Below, in pieces: positions 18,491-28,827 of a DNA stretch of 64,000 bases. The stretch comes from Ferrimonas balearica DSM 9799 (GTDB taxonomy: Bacteria; Pseudomonadota; Gammaproteobacteria; Enterobacterales; Shewanellaceae). The notes below the pieces were generated by a model. It did no database searches. It had not been told where the DNA came from and saw only the letters and a list, made by a program, of their open reading frames with translations. Within the stretch, counting starts at the first letter, position 1, and each line of letters starts with the position of its first letter. The stretch spans positions 3,061,139 to 3,125,138 of the forward strand of contig NC_014541.1 in NCBI RefSeq assembly GCF_000148645.1. Reading direction: 5' to 3'. Position numbers and translations under genes: made by a program.

Positions 18491-19660
18491 TTACGACTCC
18501 ACCAGCACCGGCTCAGTGGAACAGCTGCGATTGCGCCCTTCCGCCTTCGCCTGATACAGCGCCTTGTCGGCCCGCAGGTACATGTCGGTCAGCCGGTCCT
18601 GGTTACCACGCCAGGCTGTGGCGCCCACCGACACCGCCACCCTGACCTCCTGCCCCTGTTCGGTCTGGGTCCAGCCCACTTGGCGACAGAGGCACTCGGC
18701 CACCTCCTGAACACACTGGTCGGTGCGCAGCGGCATCAACAGGGCAAACTCCTCACCGCCGATGCGGGCCGCTAATGCTTCCTCCTCCACCAGGTTCACC
18801 AGGCGTTGGCCAAACTGGCCCAGTACCCGGTCACCGAAGGGGTGGCCAAAGCGATCGTTGATCTCCTTAAAGTGGTCGATGTCCATCAGGATCAGCGCCA
18901 ATCCGCCGCCCTGCTCCAGCGCCCGCACCAGGTAGGGTTCGGAGTAATCGAAGAAGTGACGGCGATTGGAGAGGCCGGTCAGAGGATCGGTCAGGGCCAG
19001 TGCCCTGAGTTTCTCCAGCTGCCGTACCTCTTTGGAGACGTTGCTGACCACGGTACAGACCGCCGGCTCCCCATCCCACATCAGCACGAAGTCCACAAGA
19101 TGGGCGTGCAGAGAGCGGCCGTTGATGGTGTGGTGTTCCACCACCTGGGTTTTGCCGAGGGTGCCGGACGCCATCAGGGTGTCGTAATTACGCTGAGCCT
19201 CCGGCCAGTGCGCTTCGCCGATGATCCGACGCAGGCTGTCCAGCTCCAGTACCTGCTCGACAGACGCAAAATCAAACAGGCGGGCAAAAGCCGGGTTGGC
19301 GAACAGGGGCTTAAAGCGACGGTGCACCATAAAGGCACAGGGGTTACGGTCAACCAACTGCTGGTAGTGATGAGAGGGCGACGACAGCGGCGTCATCAGC
19401 GTCAGCCAGGCATCGCGGCCGGGAAGGCGGGAGCTGGCCATATTCAGTTGCAGATGACTGTGCGATGAGCGGAAGCTGATCCGCCCCTCCTGACGAATGC
19501 AGCGCAACTGGTCCAACACCCCGGAGGCCAACAACAGGGGTTCAGCGATGGCGTTCACTGCCACAATGCCAACACTGTCGTGGACAACGGCCGCCTCGGG
19601 CATCAGGTTGAGCCACTCGAGGGCGTTAAACTGCAGATCCTTCATGGCGATGACGGCCAT
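18491..19660 (-). CDS. PAS-GGDEF diguanylate cyclase
   Basis: 389 residues, soluble. An N-terminal region without a clear domain is followed by a PAS-like domain at about 100-210. The GGDEF domain starts at DPLTGLSNRRHF (225-236) and has the active-site loop GGEEF at 301-305, so it should make cyclic di-GMP. The inhibitory I-site (RxxD five residues before GGEEF) is missing, so product inhibition is unlikely. AGGA lies close to the ATG, and a second ATG is five codons later. The PAS input is unknown. It is unlinked to its neighbours. Confidence 0.9.
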   Translation of the reverse strand: MAVIAMKDLQFNALEWLNLMPEAAVVHDSVGIVAVNAIAEPLLLASGVLDQLRCIRQEGRISFRSSHSHLQLNMASSRLPGRDAWLTLMTPLSSPSHHYQQLVDRNPCAFMVHRRFKPLFANPAFARLFDFASVEQVLELDSLRRIIGEAHWPEAQRNYDTLMASGTLGKTQVVEHHTINGRSLHAHLVDFVLMWDGEPAVCTVVSNVSKEVRQLEKLRALALTDPLTGLSNRRHFFDYSEPYLVRALEQGGGLALILMDIDHFKEINDRFGHPFGDRVLGQFGQRLVNLVEEEALAARIGGEEFALLMPLRTDQCVQEVAECLCRQVGWTQTEQGQEVRVAVSVGATAWRGNQDRLTDMYLRADKALYQAKAEGRNRSCSTEPVLVES

Positions 19661-19812
19661 CTTTCCTATCTAAACTGGCGCTATTGTAAAGTTTTTTCAT
19701 TACAGCGCCGGGATCAAATTCCGACTTTTACCACTTGGGTGGCAGCCATTAACAGCGCCATAACAGGGGCGCCGTTGGTTCTGTCAGGTGGGTCACGAAT
19801 TGGAATTACCCA

Positions 19813-19841
19813 CAAAAAAAGGAGCCCGAAGGCTCCTTTTT
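19813..19841 (-). terminator. der terminator
   Basis: GGAGCC/GGCTCC closes on CGAA, with seven A on one side and five T on the other. It lies just past the der stop codon. Confidence 0.9.
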
Positions 19842-19849
19842 GTCACCGC

Positions 19850-21337
19850 TTACTTGCGGCGGTTTTTCAGGTGTCCCAGCACGCGCTTACGCTGGCGTTG
19901 CTCGCTGGCAGTCATCTTTTTGCGCTTGCCGTCGAAGGGGTTCGCGCCCTCCTGGAACAGCACCTTGATGGGGGTACCGACGATGTTCAGAGAACGGCGG
20001 TAGTAGTTCATCAGGTAGCGCTTGTACGCGTCCGGCAGGTCACGCACCTGGTTGCCGTGCACCACGATGATCGGCGGGTTGTAGCCACCGGCGTGGGCGT
20101 ATTTCAGCTTCACCCGGCGACCGCGCACCATCGGCGGCTGGTGGTCATCCTGGGCCATGTGCATGATCTTGGTCAGCAACGAGGTGGAGCAGCGACGGGT
20201 GGCGCTGTCGTAGGCTTCCTGTACGGATTCGAACAGGTGGCCCACACCGGTGCCGTGCAGCGCAGAGATAAAGTGCAGCTTGGCGAAGTCGATAAAGCCC
20301 AGACGACGGTCCAGCTCGCGCTTGATGTCCTCTTTGACGGTCATATCGAGGCCGTCCCACTTGTTCACCGCCACCACCAGCGCGCGGCCGGCGTTAAGGG
20401 TAAAGCCCAGCAGGGACAGGTCCTGATCAGACAGGCCTTCACGGGCGTCCACCACCAGCAGCACCACGTTGGCGTCTTCAATCGCCTGCAGGGTCTTAAT
20501 GACGGAGAACTTCTCAACCGCTTCGTACACGGACTTACGACGACGCACACCGGCGGTGTCGATCAGCACGTATTCGCGACCATCACGCTCCATCGGGATG
20601 TAGATGGAGTCACGGGTGGTACCGGGCATGTCATACACCACCACCCGCTCCTCGCCGAGGATGCGGTTGGTCAGGGTGGATTTGCCCACGTTCGGCTTAC
20701 CGATGATGGCCAGCTTGATCGGCAGGGCGCGCAGGCGCTCCGCTTCAGACTCGGCGTCCTCTTCGGTCAGCTGTTCCGGCTCTTCGACGTCCCAGGCATC
20801 CTCGTCAATCTCCTCGTCCAGCTCACCGGCTTCCTCTTTCAGCGTTTCAGCCATCGGGGCCAGGGCGTAGTGGATCAGGGAGGACACACCGCGGTTCTGG
20901 GCCGCAGCAATCTGGTGGATCTCGCCGTAACCCAGGGCGTAGAACTCGCCCACGGCAGCGTCCGCGTCGATGCCGTCGGTCTTGTTGGCCACCAACAGGG
21001 TTCGCTTTTCGCGGCTGCGCAGGTGCTTGGAGATCGCTTCGTCGGCGGCGGTCAGGCCAGCGCGAGCATCCACCAGGAACAGCACCACATCAGCTTCCTC
21101 AATGGCACGCAGGGACTGCTCTGCCATCTTGGTCTCGATGCCCTCTTCGGTACCATCGATACCGCCGGTATCCACAACGATGAAGTCATGGCCCGCCAGG
21201 TTAGCCTGGCCATACTTGCGGTCACGGGTCAGACCAGGGAAATCGGCCACCAGGGCATCGCGGGTGCCGGTTAACCGGTTAAACAGGGTCGACTTGCCCA
21301 CATTGGGACGTCCAACCAGGGCCACCACTGGGATCAT
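19850..21337 (-). CDS. der: Ribosome-assembly GTPase Der (EngA)
   Basis: 495 residues from the ATG at 21337 (GAGAGG ten bases upstream), giving the standard N-terminus [16 protein letters not shown]. Two tandem GTPase domains each have a P-loop (GRPNVGKS at 9-16; GKPNVGKS near 210), DTGG or DTAG switch motifs and NKxD (NKTDG, NKWDG). An acidic linker ([16 protein letters not shown]) lies between them, and a C-terminal KH-like domain ends KNRRK. It is essential for 50S ribosomal subunit maturation. It follows bamB as in E. coli, but a strong terminator separates the two. Confidence 0.98.
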   Translation of the reverse strand: MIPVVALVGRPNVGKSTLFNRLTGTRDALVADFPGLTRDRKYGQANLAGHDFIVVDTGGIDGTEEGIETKMAEQSLRAIEEADVVLFLVDARAGLTAADEAISKHLRSREKRTLLVANKTDGIDADAAVGEFYALGYGEIHQIAAAQNRGVSSLIHYALAPMAETLKEEAGELDEEIDEDAWDVEEPEQLTEEDAESEAERLRALPIKLAIIGKPNVGKSTLTNRILGEERVVVYDMPGTTRDSIYIPMERDGREYVLIDTAGVRRRKSVYEAVEKFSVIKTLQAIEDANVVLLVVDAREGLSDQDLSLLGFTLNAGRALVVAVNKWDGLDMTVKEDIKRELDRRLGFIDFAKLHFISALHGTGVGHLFESVQEAYDSATRRCSTSLLTKIMHMAQDDHQPPMVRGRRVKLKYAHAGGYNPPIIVVHGNQVRDLPDAYKRYLMNYYRRSLNIVGTPIKVLFQEGANPFDGKRKKMTASEQRQRKRVLGHLKNRRK

Positions 21338-21360
21338 CGTGTGCAAACCTCTCGAATAAA

Positions 21361-21390
21361 ATAAAAACGCCCCCGGAGATTCGGGGGCGG
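21361..21390 (-). terminator. Terminator between bamB and der
   Basis: CGCCCCCG/CGGGGGCG with a 6-base loop. On the minus strand it is followed by TTTTTATTTT. It lies after bamB and before der, so most transcription of the upstream operon should stop here unless it is leaky. Confidence 0.8.
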
Positions 21391-21407
21391 CATAGTGTAC
21401 AGCCAGA

Positions 21408-22598
21408 TCAGGGAATTGTCACCGCAGCTATGCGTCCCGCCCGGGTCTGGAGATAGAGTGTATCCCCATCGCGCAGTGCTTGCGTATACAAACCGCTGGA
21501 ATCCACCTGAACCCGACCCAGCAAGGTGCCGTTATCGCGGTCCATGATGTGCAGGTAACCTTCGAAGTCGCCCACCACCAGATAGTCGCCCAGCACCTGA
21601 GGCGCGGTCACCATACGACCGGTCAGTTCGCTGTTGGCCCACTTCTCCAGGCCGTTGCGGCGGTCGATGGCAAACACCGAACCTTTGGCGTCGGTCAGGT
21701 AGATGTCGAATCCGCTGATCGCCAGGGGCGAGTAGCTGGAGTACTGACGGGCCCACAGGATGCGGCCGCTGCGCAGCTCAATGGCGGACAGGTTGCCGTT
21801 GAAGGCCACACCGTACACGGTGTCACCCAGTACCACCGGGGCCGCGTCCACATCCACCACGCGCTCAAGTTCGTTGGCGCCGGTGGCTTCACCCAGTCGG
21901 GCTTCCCATACCGGGGCACCGTTCTCGGCGATGATGGCGGTGATCTTACCGTCCGGGGTGCCCACCAGGGCCGCGCCCTGAGCCTGGCCGATGCCGGAGG
22001 TGCCGCGCAGCACCAGTGACGGCATGGTCAGGTCCATCTGCCATTCGAATTCACCGCTGTCGACGTCGAACGCCTGCACCTTGCCGGCGCCAGTATTGAC
22101 GATCACGTTGGTGCCAACCACTTCCGGATCAGACAACACTTCACCGCGGGTGGTGGCCTGCCAGACCACGGCACCGTCTTCCGCGTTCAGGGCAAACAGC
22201 ACGCCGTTTTCACTGCCCACAAACACCTTGTTGAAGCCGGTGGTCAGGCCGCCGGACAAGCGGGCGCCCTTGTTCTTCTGCAGTGCACCTTCGGCAAACA
22301 CGCGGCGCAGGTTGGTCTCCCAAACCTGCTCACCAGTGGCCTGGTCGAAAGCGCTGATCAAGCCAAAGCGCTCGGACACGAACACCTTGTCATACGCCAC
22401 TGCCGGAGACAGGGAAGACCAGTAGTCCTCAATGCCGTTGCCGACACGGGCAGTCCACTGCACGGAAGCGTCAATCGGGTTGGCGATCTCCGGCAGCGGT
22501 GCCACCACTTCGGCTTCGTCGTCGCTGGAAGCGCAACCGCCCAGCACCAACGCCGCACCGATCAGGCCCGCCAGCCATCCTTTTCTTGCCAGCAACAT
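21408..22598 (-). CDS. bamB: Outer-membrane assembly lipoprotein BamB
   Basis: 396 residues from the ATG at 22598, which has AAGGAG eight bases upstream; a GTG two codons earlier is too close to that site. The lipoprotein signal ends in the lipobox LGGC. The mature part is a PQQ-like beta propeller with repeated DxxTGEQVWE, [10 protein letters not shown] and [10 protein letters not shown] blades. It is anchored in the inner leaflet of the outer membrane and helps BamA insert beta-barrel proteins. It sits in the conserved yfgM-bamB-der order, 12 bases after yfgM. Confidence 0.97.
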   Translation of the reverse strand: MLLARKGWLAGLIGAALVLGGCASSDDEAEVVAPLPEIANPIDASVQWTARVGNGIEDYWSSLSPAVAYDKVFVSERFGLISAFDQATGEQVWETNLRRVFAEGALQKNKGARLSGGLTTGFNKVFVGSENGVLFALNAEDGAVVWQATTRGEVLSDPEVVGTNVIVNTGAGKVQAFDVDSGEFEWQMDLTMPSLVLRGTSGIGQAQGAALVGTPDGKITAIIAENGAPVWEARLGEATGANELERVVDVDAAPVVLGDTVYGVAFNGNLSAIELRSGRILWARQYSSYSPLAISGFDIYLTDAKGSVFAIDRRNGLEKWANSELTGRMVTAPQVLGDYLVVGDFEGYLHIMDRDNGTLLGRVQVDSSGLYTQALRDGDTLYLQTRAGRIAAVTIP

Positions 22599-22610
22599 CG
22601 GCACGACTCC

Positions 22611-23225
22611 TTAAGCCAGATCGTCCAGTTTCATCTGCAGGGCCGGGCTGGTTTGCGCCCCGCCAGCGTCCAGTGCGGACTGGTAAGCGGCGCGCGCGGC
22701 GTCCATCTCACCCTTCTTCACCAGCACGTCGCCTTTCAGCTCTTCACGCTGAGCGGCGAACGCTTCACTGGTCACCTTCTCCAGAGTGGCCTGGGCGGCG
22801 TCGAGTTTGTCCTGAGCCAGCTGCACGCGAGCCAGACGCAGGGTCACCATCGGCGCAGTGGCGCTGTCCATGCTCGGCAGCACTTCGGTCAGCAGGGTTT
22901 CGGCTTTGGCCAGGTCACCGGCTTCAACCGCAGCACGGGCCAGCAGCAGCTGGCTCAGCGGGCCGTAGCCGGACTCACCGTATTCGTTCTGGAACTGGGC
23001 GACCGCGGTATCCAGCGCATCCTGGGATTGGCCAGCCTGCTCAATCACTCGGCCGTAGGCAGCGGAAGCCTGTTCAGCTTTGCCCACCAGGTGATCCTGG
23101 TAGGTGTTCCAGCCAAACAAACCACCCAGACCCAGTACCGCGCCACCAATGATGGAAACACCGTACTCTTTCCAGAATCTCTTAATCGCTTCTACTTGTT
23201 GTTCTTCAGTGCTGTAAATTTCCAC
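22611..23225 (-). CDS. yfgM: YfgM, periplasmic ancillary subunit of the SecYEG translocon
   Basis: 204 residues from a GTG with AAGGGG upstream. A short cytoplasmic N-terminus (YSTEEQQVEAIKRFWKEYG) precedes one membrane helix at about 24-42. A periplasmic TPR-like domain follows (LLLARAAVEAGDLAKAE, LRLARVQLAQDKLDAAQATLEKV). YfgM works with PpiD at the Sec translocon on chaperone traffic to the outer membrane. It lies between hisS and bamB, the conserved position. Confidence 0.93.
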   Translation of the reverse strand: MEIYSTEEQQVEAIKRFWKEYGVSIIGGAVLGLGGLFGWNTYQDHLVGKAEQASAAYGRVIEQAGQSQDALDTAVAQFQNEYGESGYGPLSQLLLARAAVEAGDLAKAETLLTEVLPSMDSATAPMVTLRLARVQLAQDKLDAAQATLEKVTSEAFAAQREELKGDVLVKKGEMDAARAAYQSALDAGGAQTSPALQMKLDDLA

Positions 23226-23235
23226 GGTGTTCCCC

Positions 23236-24513
23236 TTAATTCTGCACCAGCGCCTTCAGTTCCATGGCCAGTGCGTCCCGGGACAGTTGACGCTGTTCGC
23301 CTCCGCGCAGAGGCTTAACGGTCACCAGTCCCTGTTTCAGTTCATCCTCACCCAAGATCAGGGCCAGTTCGGCTCCGCTCTTGTCGGCGCGCTTCATCTG
23401 TTTCTTGAAGTTTCCGCCACCACAATGGGTCATCACCTTAAGGCCAGAAACACTCTGGCGCAACTCCTGGGCCAGTTGCAGGGCTGCGGCTTGCGCGCCG
23501 TCGCCCATGGCACAGAGATAGACATCCACACCACGGGGCAGATTGTCGAATTTGCCCAGGGTATCCAGCAGCAGGACCAGACGCTCCATGCCCATGGCAA
23601 AACCGACCGCCGGGGTGTCTTTGCCACCCAGCTGGCCCACCAGGCTGTCGTAGCGGCCACCGGCCAGTACGGTGCCCTGGGAGCCGAGGCTCTCGGTGAC
23701 CCACTCAAACACGGTGCGGTTGTAGTAGTCGAGACCACGAACCAGACGGGTGTTCACGGTGAATTCGATGCCCGCAGCGCGCAGGAGTTCACACAAGGTG
23801 TTGAAATGTTGCTTGGATTCGTCGCCGAGGTAGTCCATCAGCACCGGGGCACCGGCCAGCAGGGCCTGTACATTGGCGTCTTTGGAATCCAGCACGCGCA
23901 GCGGATTGGTGTAGAGACGACGCTGGCTGTCTTCGTCCAGAGTCTCTTTATGCTGCTCCAGGAACACCACCAGGGCGTCACGGTAAGCCGCGCGCTCGTC
24001 GGCGTTACCCAGGGTGTTCAGCTCCAGGCGTACGTGGTCACGGATGCCGAGCTGGTCCCACAGGGCCGCAGACAGCATCAGCACTTCGGCATCGATGTCG
24101 GCGGTGGCCAGGCCGTACACTTCCACACCAAACTGGTGGAACTGGCGGTAGCGGCCTTTTTGGGGGCGTTCGTGGCGGAACATCGGGCCCATGTACCACA
24201 GGCGCTGTTCCTGGTTGTACAGCAGGCCATGTTCGTTGCCCGCGCGTACGGTAGAGGCGGTGCCTTCCGGACGCAGGGTCAGGGAATCGCCGTTGCGATC
24301 CTCAAAGGTGTACATCTCTTTTTCGACGATGTCGGTGACTTCACCGATGGCGCGCTTGAACAGGCCGGTCATCTCGACGATGGGAGTGCGGATCTCCTGA
24401 TAACCAAAGCTGGCTACCAGCTCGCGCAGGGTGCGCTCTACCTGTTGCCACTTCTGGCTGTCCGCCGGCAGGCAGTCGTTCATGCCGCGGATCGCTTGGA
24501 TCTGTTTTGCCAC
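23236..24513 (-). CDS. hisS: Histidyl-tRNA synthetase
   Basis: 425 residues with GTG as first codon and the typical N-terminus [21 protein letters not shown]. Class II motifs are present: motif 2 around [24 protein letters not shown], then [12 protein letters not shown] and motif 3 [15 protein letters not shown]. The C-terminal anticodon-binding domain follows. It charges tRNA-His. It is followed by yfgM after 10 bases, and has its own likely promoter downstream of ispG. Confidence 0.98.
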   Translation of the reverse strand: MAKQIQAIRGMNDCLPADSQKWQQVERTLRELVASFGYQEIRTPIVEMTGLFKRAIGEVTDIVEKEMYTFEDRNGDSLTLRPEGTASTVRAGNEHGLLYNQEQRLWYMGPMFRHERPQKGRYRQFHQFGVEVYGLATADIDAEVLMLSAALWDQLGIRDHVRLELNTLGNADERAAYRDALVVFLEQHKETLDEDSQRRLYTNPLRVLDSKDANVQALLAGAPVLMDYLGDESKQHFNTLCELLRAAGIEFTVNTRLVRGLDYYNRTVFEWVTESLGSQGTVLAGGRYDSLVGQLGGKDTPAVGFAMGMERLVLLLDTLGKFDNLPRGVDVYLCAMGDGAQAAALQLAQELRQSVSGLKVMTHCGGGNFKKQMKRADKSGAELALILGEDELKQGLVTVKPLRGGEQRQLSRDALAMELKALVQN

Positions 24514-24558
24514 GATTTACCCGTAATGAGTTGGAGGTTGAATTCGCAAGAACCCGCC

Positions 24559-24587
24559 ATTATAGAAAGCGCCCGCCCTTTGGAAAA
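24559..24587 (-). promoter_or_regulatory. Probable hisS promoter
   Basis: On the minus strand TATAAT (24559-24564) is preceded by a 17-base spacer and TTTTCC (24582-24587, three of six to consensus). It starts inside the hairpin that follows ispG, so hisS-yfgM-bamB may be transcribed separately from pilW-rodZ-ispG. Confidence 0.5.
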
Positions 24588-24596
24588 GGGGCGGGC
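24571..24596 (-). terminator. Hairpin after ispG, likely partial terminator
   Basis: GCCCGCCC/GGGCGGGC, extended by TTT/AAA with one bulged G. The minus-strand sequence after it is GCTTTCTATAAT, a short T run that merges into the hisS -10 box. Confidence 0.6.
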
Positions 24597-24609
24597 GGCG
24601 GGAGTGGGA

Positions 24610-25725
24610 TCAGACGTCCTCTTCCTTGACGTCGATGCGTTGCGCCTTCTCGGCAACGCGGGCGCGGATCTTGGCTTCCAGCAGTTCCACCAGGTTGTCG
24701 TTGTCGAGGCGCTCTTTCTGGCGCTCGCCTCCGACGTAGAAGCCGCTCTTGCGGTTGGAGCCCGCCAGACCGAGGTCTGACACCAGGGCTTCACCGGGGC
24801 CATTGACCACGCAGCCGATGATGGAGACGTCCAGCGGGGTGGTGATGTCTTCCAGACGCTGCTCCAGCGCATTGACGGTGCCAATCACGTCGAACTCCTG
24901 ACGGGAGCAGGACGGACAGGCGATAAAATTGATGCCGCGGGCGCGGATGCGCAGGCTCTTGAGAATATCAAAGCCCACTTTGACCTCTTCAACCGGGTCA
25001 GCCGCCAACGAGATGCGCAGGGTGTCGCCGATCCCTTCGGACAGCAACATGCCCAGACCAATGGCGGATTTCACCGAACCGGCACGGGCGCCGCCCGCTT
25101 CAGTGATGCCCAGGTGCAGCGGCTGCACAATCTCACGGGCCAGCTGACGGTAGGACTCCACCGCCAGGAACACGTCAGAGGCTTTTACGCTGACCTTGAA
25201 CTGGTCGAAGTTGAGGCGGTCGAGAATGTCGACGTGACGCATGGCGGATTCCACCAGCGCTGCCGGGGTCGGCTCGCCGTATTTCTCCTGGATGTCTTTC
25301 TCCAGGGAGCCCGCGTTCACGCCGATGCGGATCGGGATGTTGTTGTCACGGGCACAGTCCACCACCGCACGGATGCGGTCTTCGCGACCGATATTGCCGG
25401 GGTTGATGCGCAGGCAGTCAACGCCGTACTCCGCCACTTTCAGGGCGATGCGGTAATCGAAGTGGATGTCAGCCACCAGCGGGATGTCGGTCTGCTGCTT
25501 GATCAGCTTGAACGCTTCCGCGGCTTCCATCGTTGGCACGGACACCCGAACGATGTCGGCGCCGGCTTTCTGGATCGCCTGGATCTGAGCGACGGTGGCC
25601 GCCACATCGGTGGTGCGGGTGTTGGTCATGGACTGGACGGAGATGGGCGCATCGCCGCCCACCGGCACATTGCCCACCCAGATCTGGGTGGACTTGCGAC
25701 GAACAATCGGGCTTTCGTGTTGCAT
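24610..25725 (-). CDS. ispG: 4-Hydroxy-3-methylbut-2-enyl diphosphate synthase (GcpE)
   Basis: 371 residues. The TIM-barrel part ([24 protein letters not shown], then [15 protein letters not shown]) is followed by the 4Fe-4S domain with [10 protein letters not shown] and [11 protein letters not shown], which carry the cluster ligands. It converts MEcPP to HMBPP in the MEP isoprenoid pathway, with electrons from flavodoxin or ferredoxin. It lies 7 bases after rodZ in the conserved rodZ-ispG-hisS order. Confidence 0.98.
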   Translation of the reverse strand: MQHESPIVRRKSTQIWVGNVPVGGDAPISVQSMTNTRTTDVAATVAQIQAIQKAGADIVRVSVPTMEAAEAFKLIKQQTDIPLVADIHFDYRIALKVAEYGVDCLRINPGNIGREDRIRAVVDCARDNNIPIRIGVNAGSLEKDIQEKYGEPTPAALVESAMRHVDILDRLNFDQFKVSVKASDVFLAVESYRQLAREIVQPLHLGITEAGGARAGSVKSAIGLGMLLSEGIGDTLRISLAADPVEEVKVGFDILKSLRIRARGINFIACPSCSRQEFDVIGTVNALEQRLEDITTPLDVSIIGCVVNGPGEALVSDLGLAGSNRKSGFYVGGERQKERLDNDNLVELLEAKIRARVAEKAQRIDVKEEDV

Positions 25726-25732
25726 ATCGGTC

Positions 25733-26704
25733 TTACTGCGGCAGGGTCAGGCGCGCGACCCGACCGGCACGGAAGGAGGAGAGGTCAACGGCGTCGCCGT
25801 TAAACTCAAGGGAAACGGCTTCAGGCGCACCCAGACGCAGGCTGAATGGCGCTTTGCCGGTCAACTCGGTCTTGAAACCATCCAGCTTCAGGCCCTCCAG
25901 CAGTACGTCGCCGTCGGCGTCCTGAACCAGCATCCAGCACTCCGCCTTGAGGGCGATGGCCAGACGGCTGGACGCGGCATCGGCGGGCTCAGCAGGGGCG
26001 CTTTCCGGTTCGGCCTGAGCGGCTTCGGCGGCACTGGGCGCGTTGACCGGTGCGGATTCCGTCTCCGGCTGTTCCACCGCCGGCTCGGTAACCGGCTCAT
26101 CCGCCGGTTGATCGGCCGTGGTCACCGCACCCATCTCAATCTCACCGGCGCTCTCGCTGCCGCTGTAGGCGGCTTCAGAGACCTGCTCAGCCGCTTCCGG
26201 TGCCACCTCGGGCAGGGTTTGCGGTTCCAGTTGTTCCGGCACTTCACCGGCCACTGGGGCTTCAACCTGGGTCTCGCTGCCTTGAGGGGCCAACTGCCGA
26301 CTGTCGGCATTGGCCAACCACCACCACACCACCAGGCCGACAATGCCCAGCGCGATGACCCAGGTGGCCATCATCCAGCGGTTGTCAGCTTTCTCGCGAT
26401 TGGTGCGGCGGGAGAAACTTTGCATATTGGGGGTGGGCTCGACCCGGTGCAGGGCGTCGAGGGCCTGATTCATGCGGCTTTCATCCAGCCCCACCAGGCG
26501 GGCGTAGTTCCGTACATAGCCGCGAATGTAGGTGACCGAAGTGCCGGGCTCGAAGCTGTCCTGCTCCATACCCTGCACCACGGAATGACGCAGGTTGAGC
26601 CGCTGGGCCACCTGTTGCGTCGTCAGACCCGCGCGCTCCCGGGCAGCCTTCAGCAGAGGGCCAGGGGTTTCAACGGGGGTTTCGTGGTTCAGTTCGTCAC
26701 TCAT
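25733..26704 (-). CDS. rodZ: Cytoskeleton protein RodZ
   Basis: 323 residues. An N-terminal helix-turn-helix of the Xre type (about 13-80, [20 protein letters not shown]) binds MreB. A single membrane helix (about 112-133) is followed by a long Pro/Glu/Ala-rich periplasmic linker (about 140-250) and a C-terminal DUF4115 beta domain. RodZ links MreB filaments to the cell-wall elongation machinery and sets rod shape. The start codon overlaps the pilW stop by one base (TGATG), so the two are translationally coupled. Confidence 0.95.
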   Translation of the reverse strand: MSDELNHETPVETPGPLLKAARERAGLTTQQVAQRLNLRHSVVQGMEQDSFEPGTSVTYIRGYVRNYARLVGLDESRMNQALDALHRVEPTPNMQSFSRRTNREKADNRWMMATWVIALGIVGLVVWWWLANADSRQLAPQGSETQVEAPVAGEVPEQLEPQTLPEVAPEAAEQVSEAAYSGSESAGEIEMGAVTTADQPADEPVTEPAVEQPETESAPVNAPSAAEAAQAEPESAPAEPADAASSRLAIALKAECWMLVQDADGDVLLEGLKLDGFKTELTGKAPFSLRLGAPEAVSLEFNGDAVDLSSFRAGRVARLTLPQ

Positions 26705-27477
26705 CAGTAAAACTTCGTTCGGTAGATTTTCGCCTGCTCAGAGCCAGGGTATTTCGCCAACAATAGTACCCCATAGCGGCGAGCCGCATCAGTATCCTCG
26801 GCTTCGAGCGCCAATTCCACCCCTAATAACAGACTCTGTGCGGATTCATTGCCACCGTCGTGGTATCGACCAAGGTATTTCCGGGCCTTAGCCGGCTGCC
26901 TGGCGGCAAATGCCAGTTCGGCCACCTCTAACAAAGAGACGGCCCGGCGGGGGTCATAATTGAGAGCTTGCTCAAAGTAGCCTTGGGCTTTGTCGTTCCA
27001 GCCCGCTTCCCGGGCGCAGATGCCCAGGTTTTCGTAGGTCTGAGCCTGGCGAATGTAGTCAGGATTGTTGACCGCGCGCCGCATCCAGGTGTCGGCTTCT
27101 TTGAAGCGACCCTCACGACAGAGGAACACACCGTAGTTGTTGGCGGCGTCGGCGTTGTGGCGATTGACCCGCAGGGCGCGAAGGTAGGCGCGCTCTGCCT
27201 GGTCAGTGTCGGAAACGGTTTCGAAGTAGAAGGCCAGAGCCAGGTGCGCCTCATCGAGGTCGGGCGCCTGCTTCAAGGCCTTATCAAGATTGAATTTTGC
27301 CTGCTCCATGTCACCACGGCGCAGGTAAGTCAGGCCCAGGGCGATGCGCTCCCGGGCCGCAGAGACGGCGTCATAGGTCGGTTCGACAACCCGTTGGTCA
27401 GTGCCACTGTAGGTGGTCTGTTGTACGCATCCGGTGAGGCAAATCCCGGCCATCACCATCAGCCATGTGCGCTTCAT
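26704..27477 (-). CDS. pilW: Type IV pilus biogenesis lipoprotein PilW (PilF family)
   Basis: 257 residues, with AGGATCAGGG upstream of the ATG. The lipoprotein signal has the lipobox LTGC. About six TPR repeats follow (ERIALGLTYLRRGDMEQAKFNL, AYLRALRVNRHNADAANNYG, TYENLGICAREAGWNDKAQGYF). Anchored in the outer membrane, it is the pilotin for the PilQ secretin or stabilises pili. It sits between rlmN and rodZ, as in most gammaproteobacteria. Confidence 0.93.
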   Translation of the reverse strand: MKRTWLMVMAGICLTGCVQQTTYSGTDQRVVEPTYDAVSAARERIALGLTYLRRGDMEQAKFNLDKALKQAPDLDEAHLALAFYFETVSDTDQAERAYLRALRVNRHNADAANNYGVFLCREGRFKEADTWMRRAVNNPDYIRQAQTYENLGICAREAGWNDKAQGYFEQALNYDPRRAVSLLEVAELAFAARQPAKARKYLGRYHDGGNESAQSLLLGVELALEAEDTDAARRYGVLLLAKYPGSEQAKIYRTKFY

Positions 27478-27507
27478 TTCGACCCTGATCCTTTACCAAA
27501 CAGGCGG

Positions 27508-28626
27508 TTAGACCATTGTGACGGAAATGCCGTCCTCTTGCATACGTTTTTTCAACATACGCTTGGTGCGGTCCCGCACGTCACCCACCAGCTGGCCACA
27601 GGCGGCATCGATGTCATCGCCACGGGTTTTACGCACGATAACGGTCATGCCGTACTCCATCAGAACCTTCGCGAAACGGTCGATGCGGGAGTTGGAGCTT
27701 TTGCCGTAGGGGCTGCCCGGGTAAGGGTTGAACGGGATCAGGTTGATCTTACACGGCGTGTCTTTCATCACCTTGGCCAGTTCATGGGCCTGGTCGGTGC
27801 TGTCGTTGATGTGATCCAGCATCACGTACTCAACGGTCACACGGCCTTTGTTGGCGTAGGACTTGGTCAGGTAGGTGCGCACCGAGGCCAGGAAGGTCTC
27901 GATGTTGTACTTTTTGTTGACCGGTACCAGCACGTCACGCAGCTCGTCGTTGGGCGCGTGCAGGCTGATGGCCAGGGCCACGTCAATCATGTCACCCAGC
28001 TTGTCCAGGGCCGGTACCACACCGGAGGTGGACAGGGTCACACGGCGCTTGGACAAACCAAAGCCGAAGTCATCCAGCATGATGTCCATGGCCGGAACCA
28101 CGTTGGACAGGTTCAACAGCGGTTCACCCATGCCCATCATCACTACGTTGGAGATGGGACGCTCGCCGGTCTCGTTTTTCAGGCCCAGGTACTTGGCTAC
28201 ACGCCATACCTGGCCGATGATCTCGGCAACGCTCAGGTTGCGGTTAAAACCCTGCTGGGCGGTGGAGCAGAAGCTGCACTCCAGCGCACACCCTACCTGA
28301 GAGGAGACGCACAGCGTGGCGCGGTCGGATTCCGGGATGTACACGGTTTCCACTTCCTGACCGTTGCCCACATCGATGGCGAACTTGATGGTGCCATCGG
28401 AGGAGTGCTGGCTGGTGCTGATTTCGGGCGCAACGATCACCGCGCGTTCGGCCAGCTTGGCCCGCAGCGCTTTATTGATGTTGGTCATCTGCTCGAAATC
28501 ATCGGCACCGAAGTGATAGATCCACTTCATCACCTGGTCGGCACGGAACGGCTTTTCGCCCATCTCGGCAAAAAACGCGCGCATCGCTTTGCGATCCAGG
28601 TTGAGCAAGTTGATTTTGTCTGTCAT
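27508..28626 (-). CDS. rlmN: Dual-specificity RNA methyltransferase RlmN
   Basis: 372 residues. The radical-SAM cluster motif is C113-x3-C117-x2-C120 (CALECSFC). The two methyl-transfer cysteines are Cys106 (ATLCVSS) and the one in DIDAACGQL near the C-terminus. It methylates C2 of A2503 in 23S rRNA and A37 in some tRNAs. It heads the rlmN-pilW-rodZ-ispG cluster and lies 30 bases ahead of pilW. Confidence 0.97.
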   Translation of the reverse strand: MTDKINLLNLDRKAMRAFFAEMGEKPFRADQVMKWIYHFGADDFEQMTNINKALRAKLAERAVIVAPEISTSQHSSDGTIKFAIDVGNGQEVETVYIPESDRATLCVSSQVGCALECSFCSTAQQGFNRNLSVAEIIGQVWRVAKYLGLKNETGERPISNVVMMGMGEPLLNLSNVVPAMDIMLDDFGFGLSKRRVTLSTSGVVPALDKLGDMIDVALAISLHAPNDELRDVLVPVNKKYNIETFLASVRTYLTKSYANKGRVTVEYVMLDHINDSTDQAHELAKVMKDTPCKINLIPFNPYPGSPYGKSSNSRIDRFAKVLMEYGMTVIVRKTRGDDIDAACGQLVGDVRDRTKRMLKKRMQEDGISVTMV

Positions 28627-28827
28627 CGATCGGTTGCCTCGTGATAAAACCCGCCGAAAATGGCGCGCAATTGTACAGGTCCAAGCGCCGGTGAGTCCAG
28701 TCCGGCCGCTGCGGGTGTGGCTTTATAAAAGGTCGTCAGAGGTTAAGCTTCCGACCCAAAGGTAAAGTCGTGGTAAAATGCGCGCTCTTTTCACTATGGA
28801 TCGTCTTATTGTAAGGCCAACCCGGCA

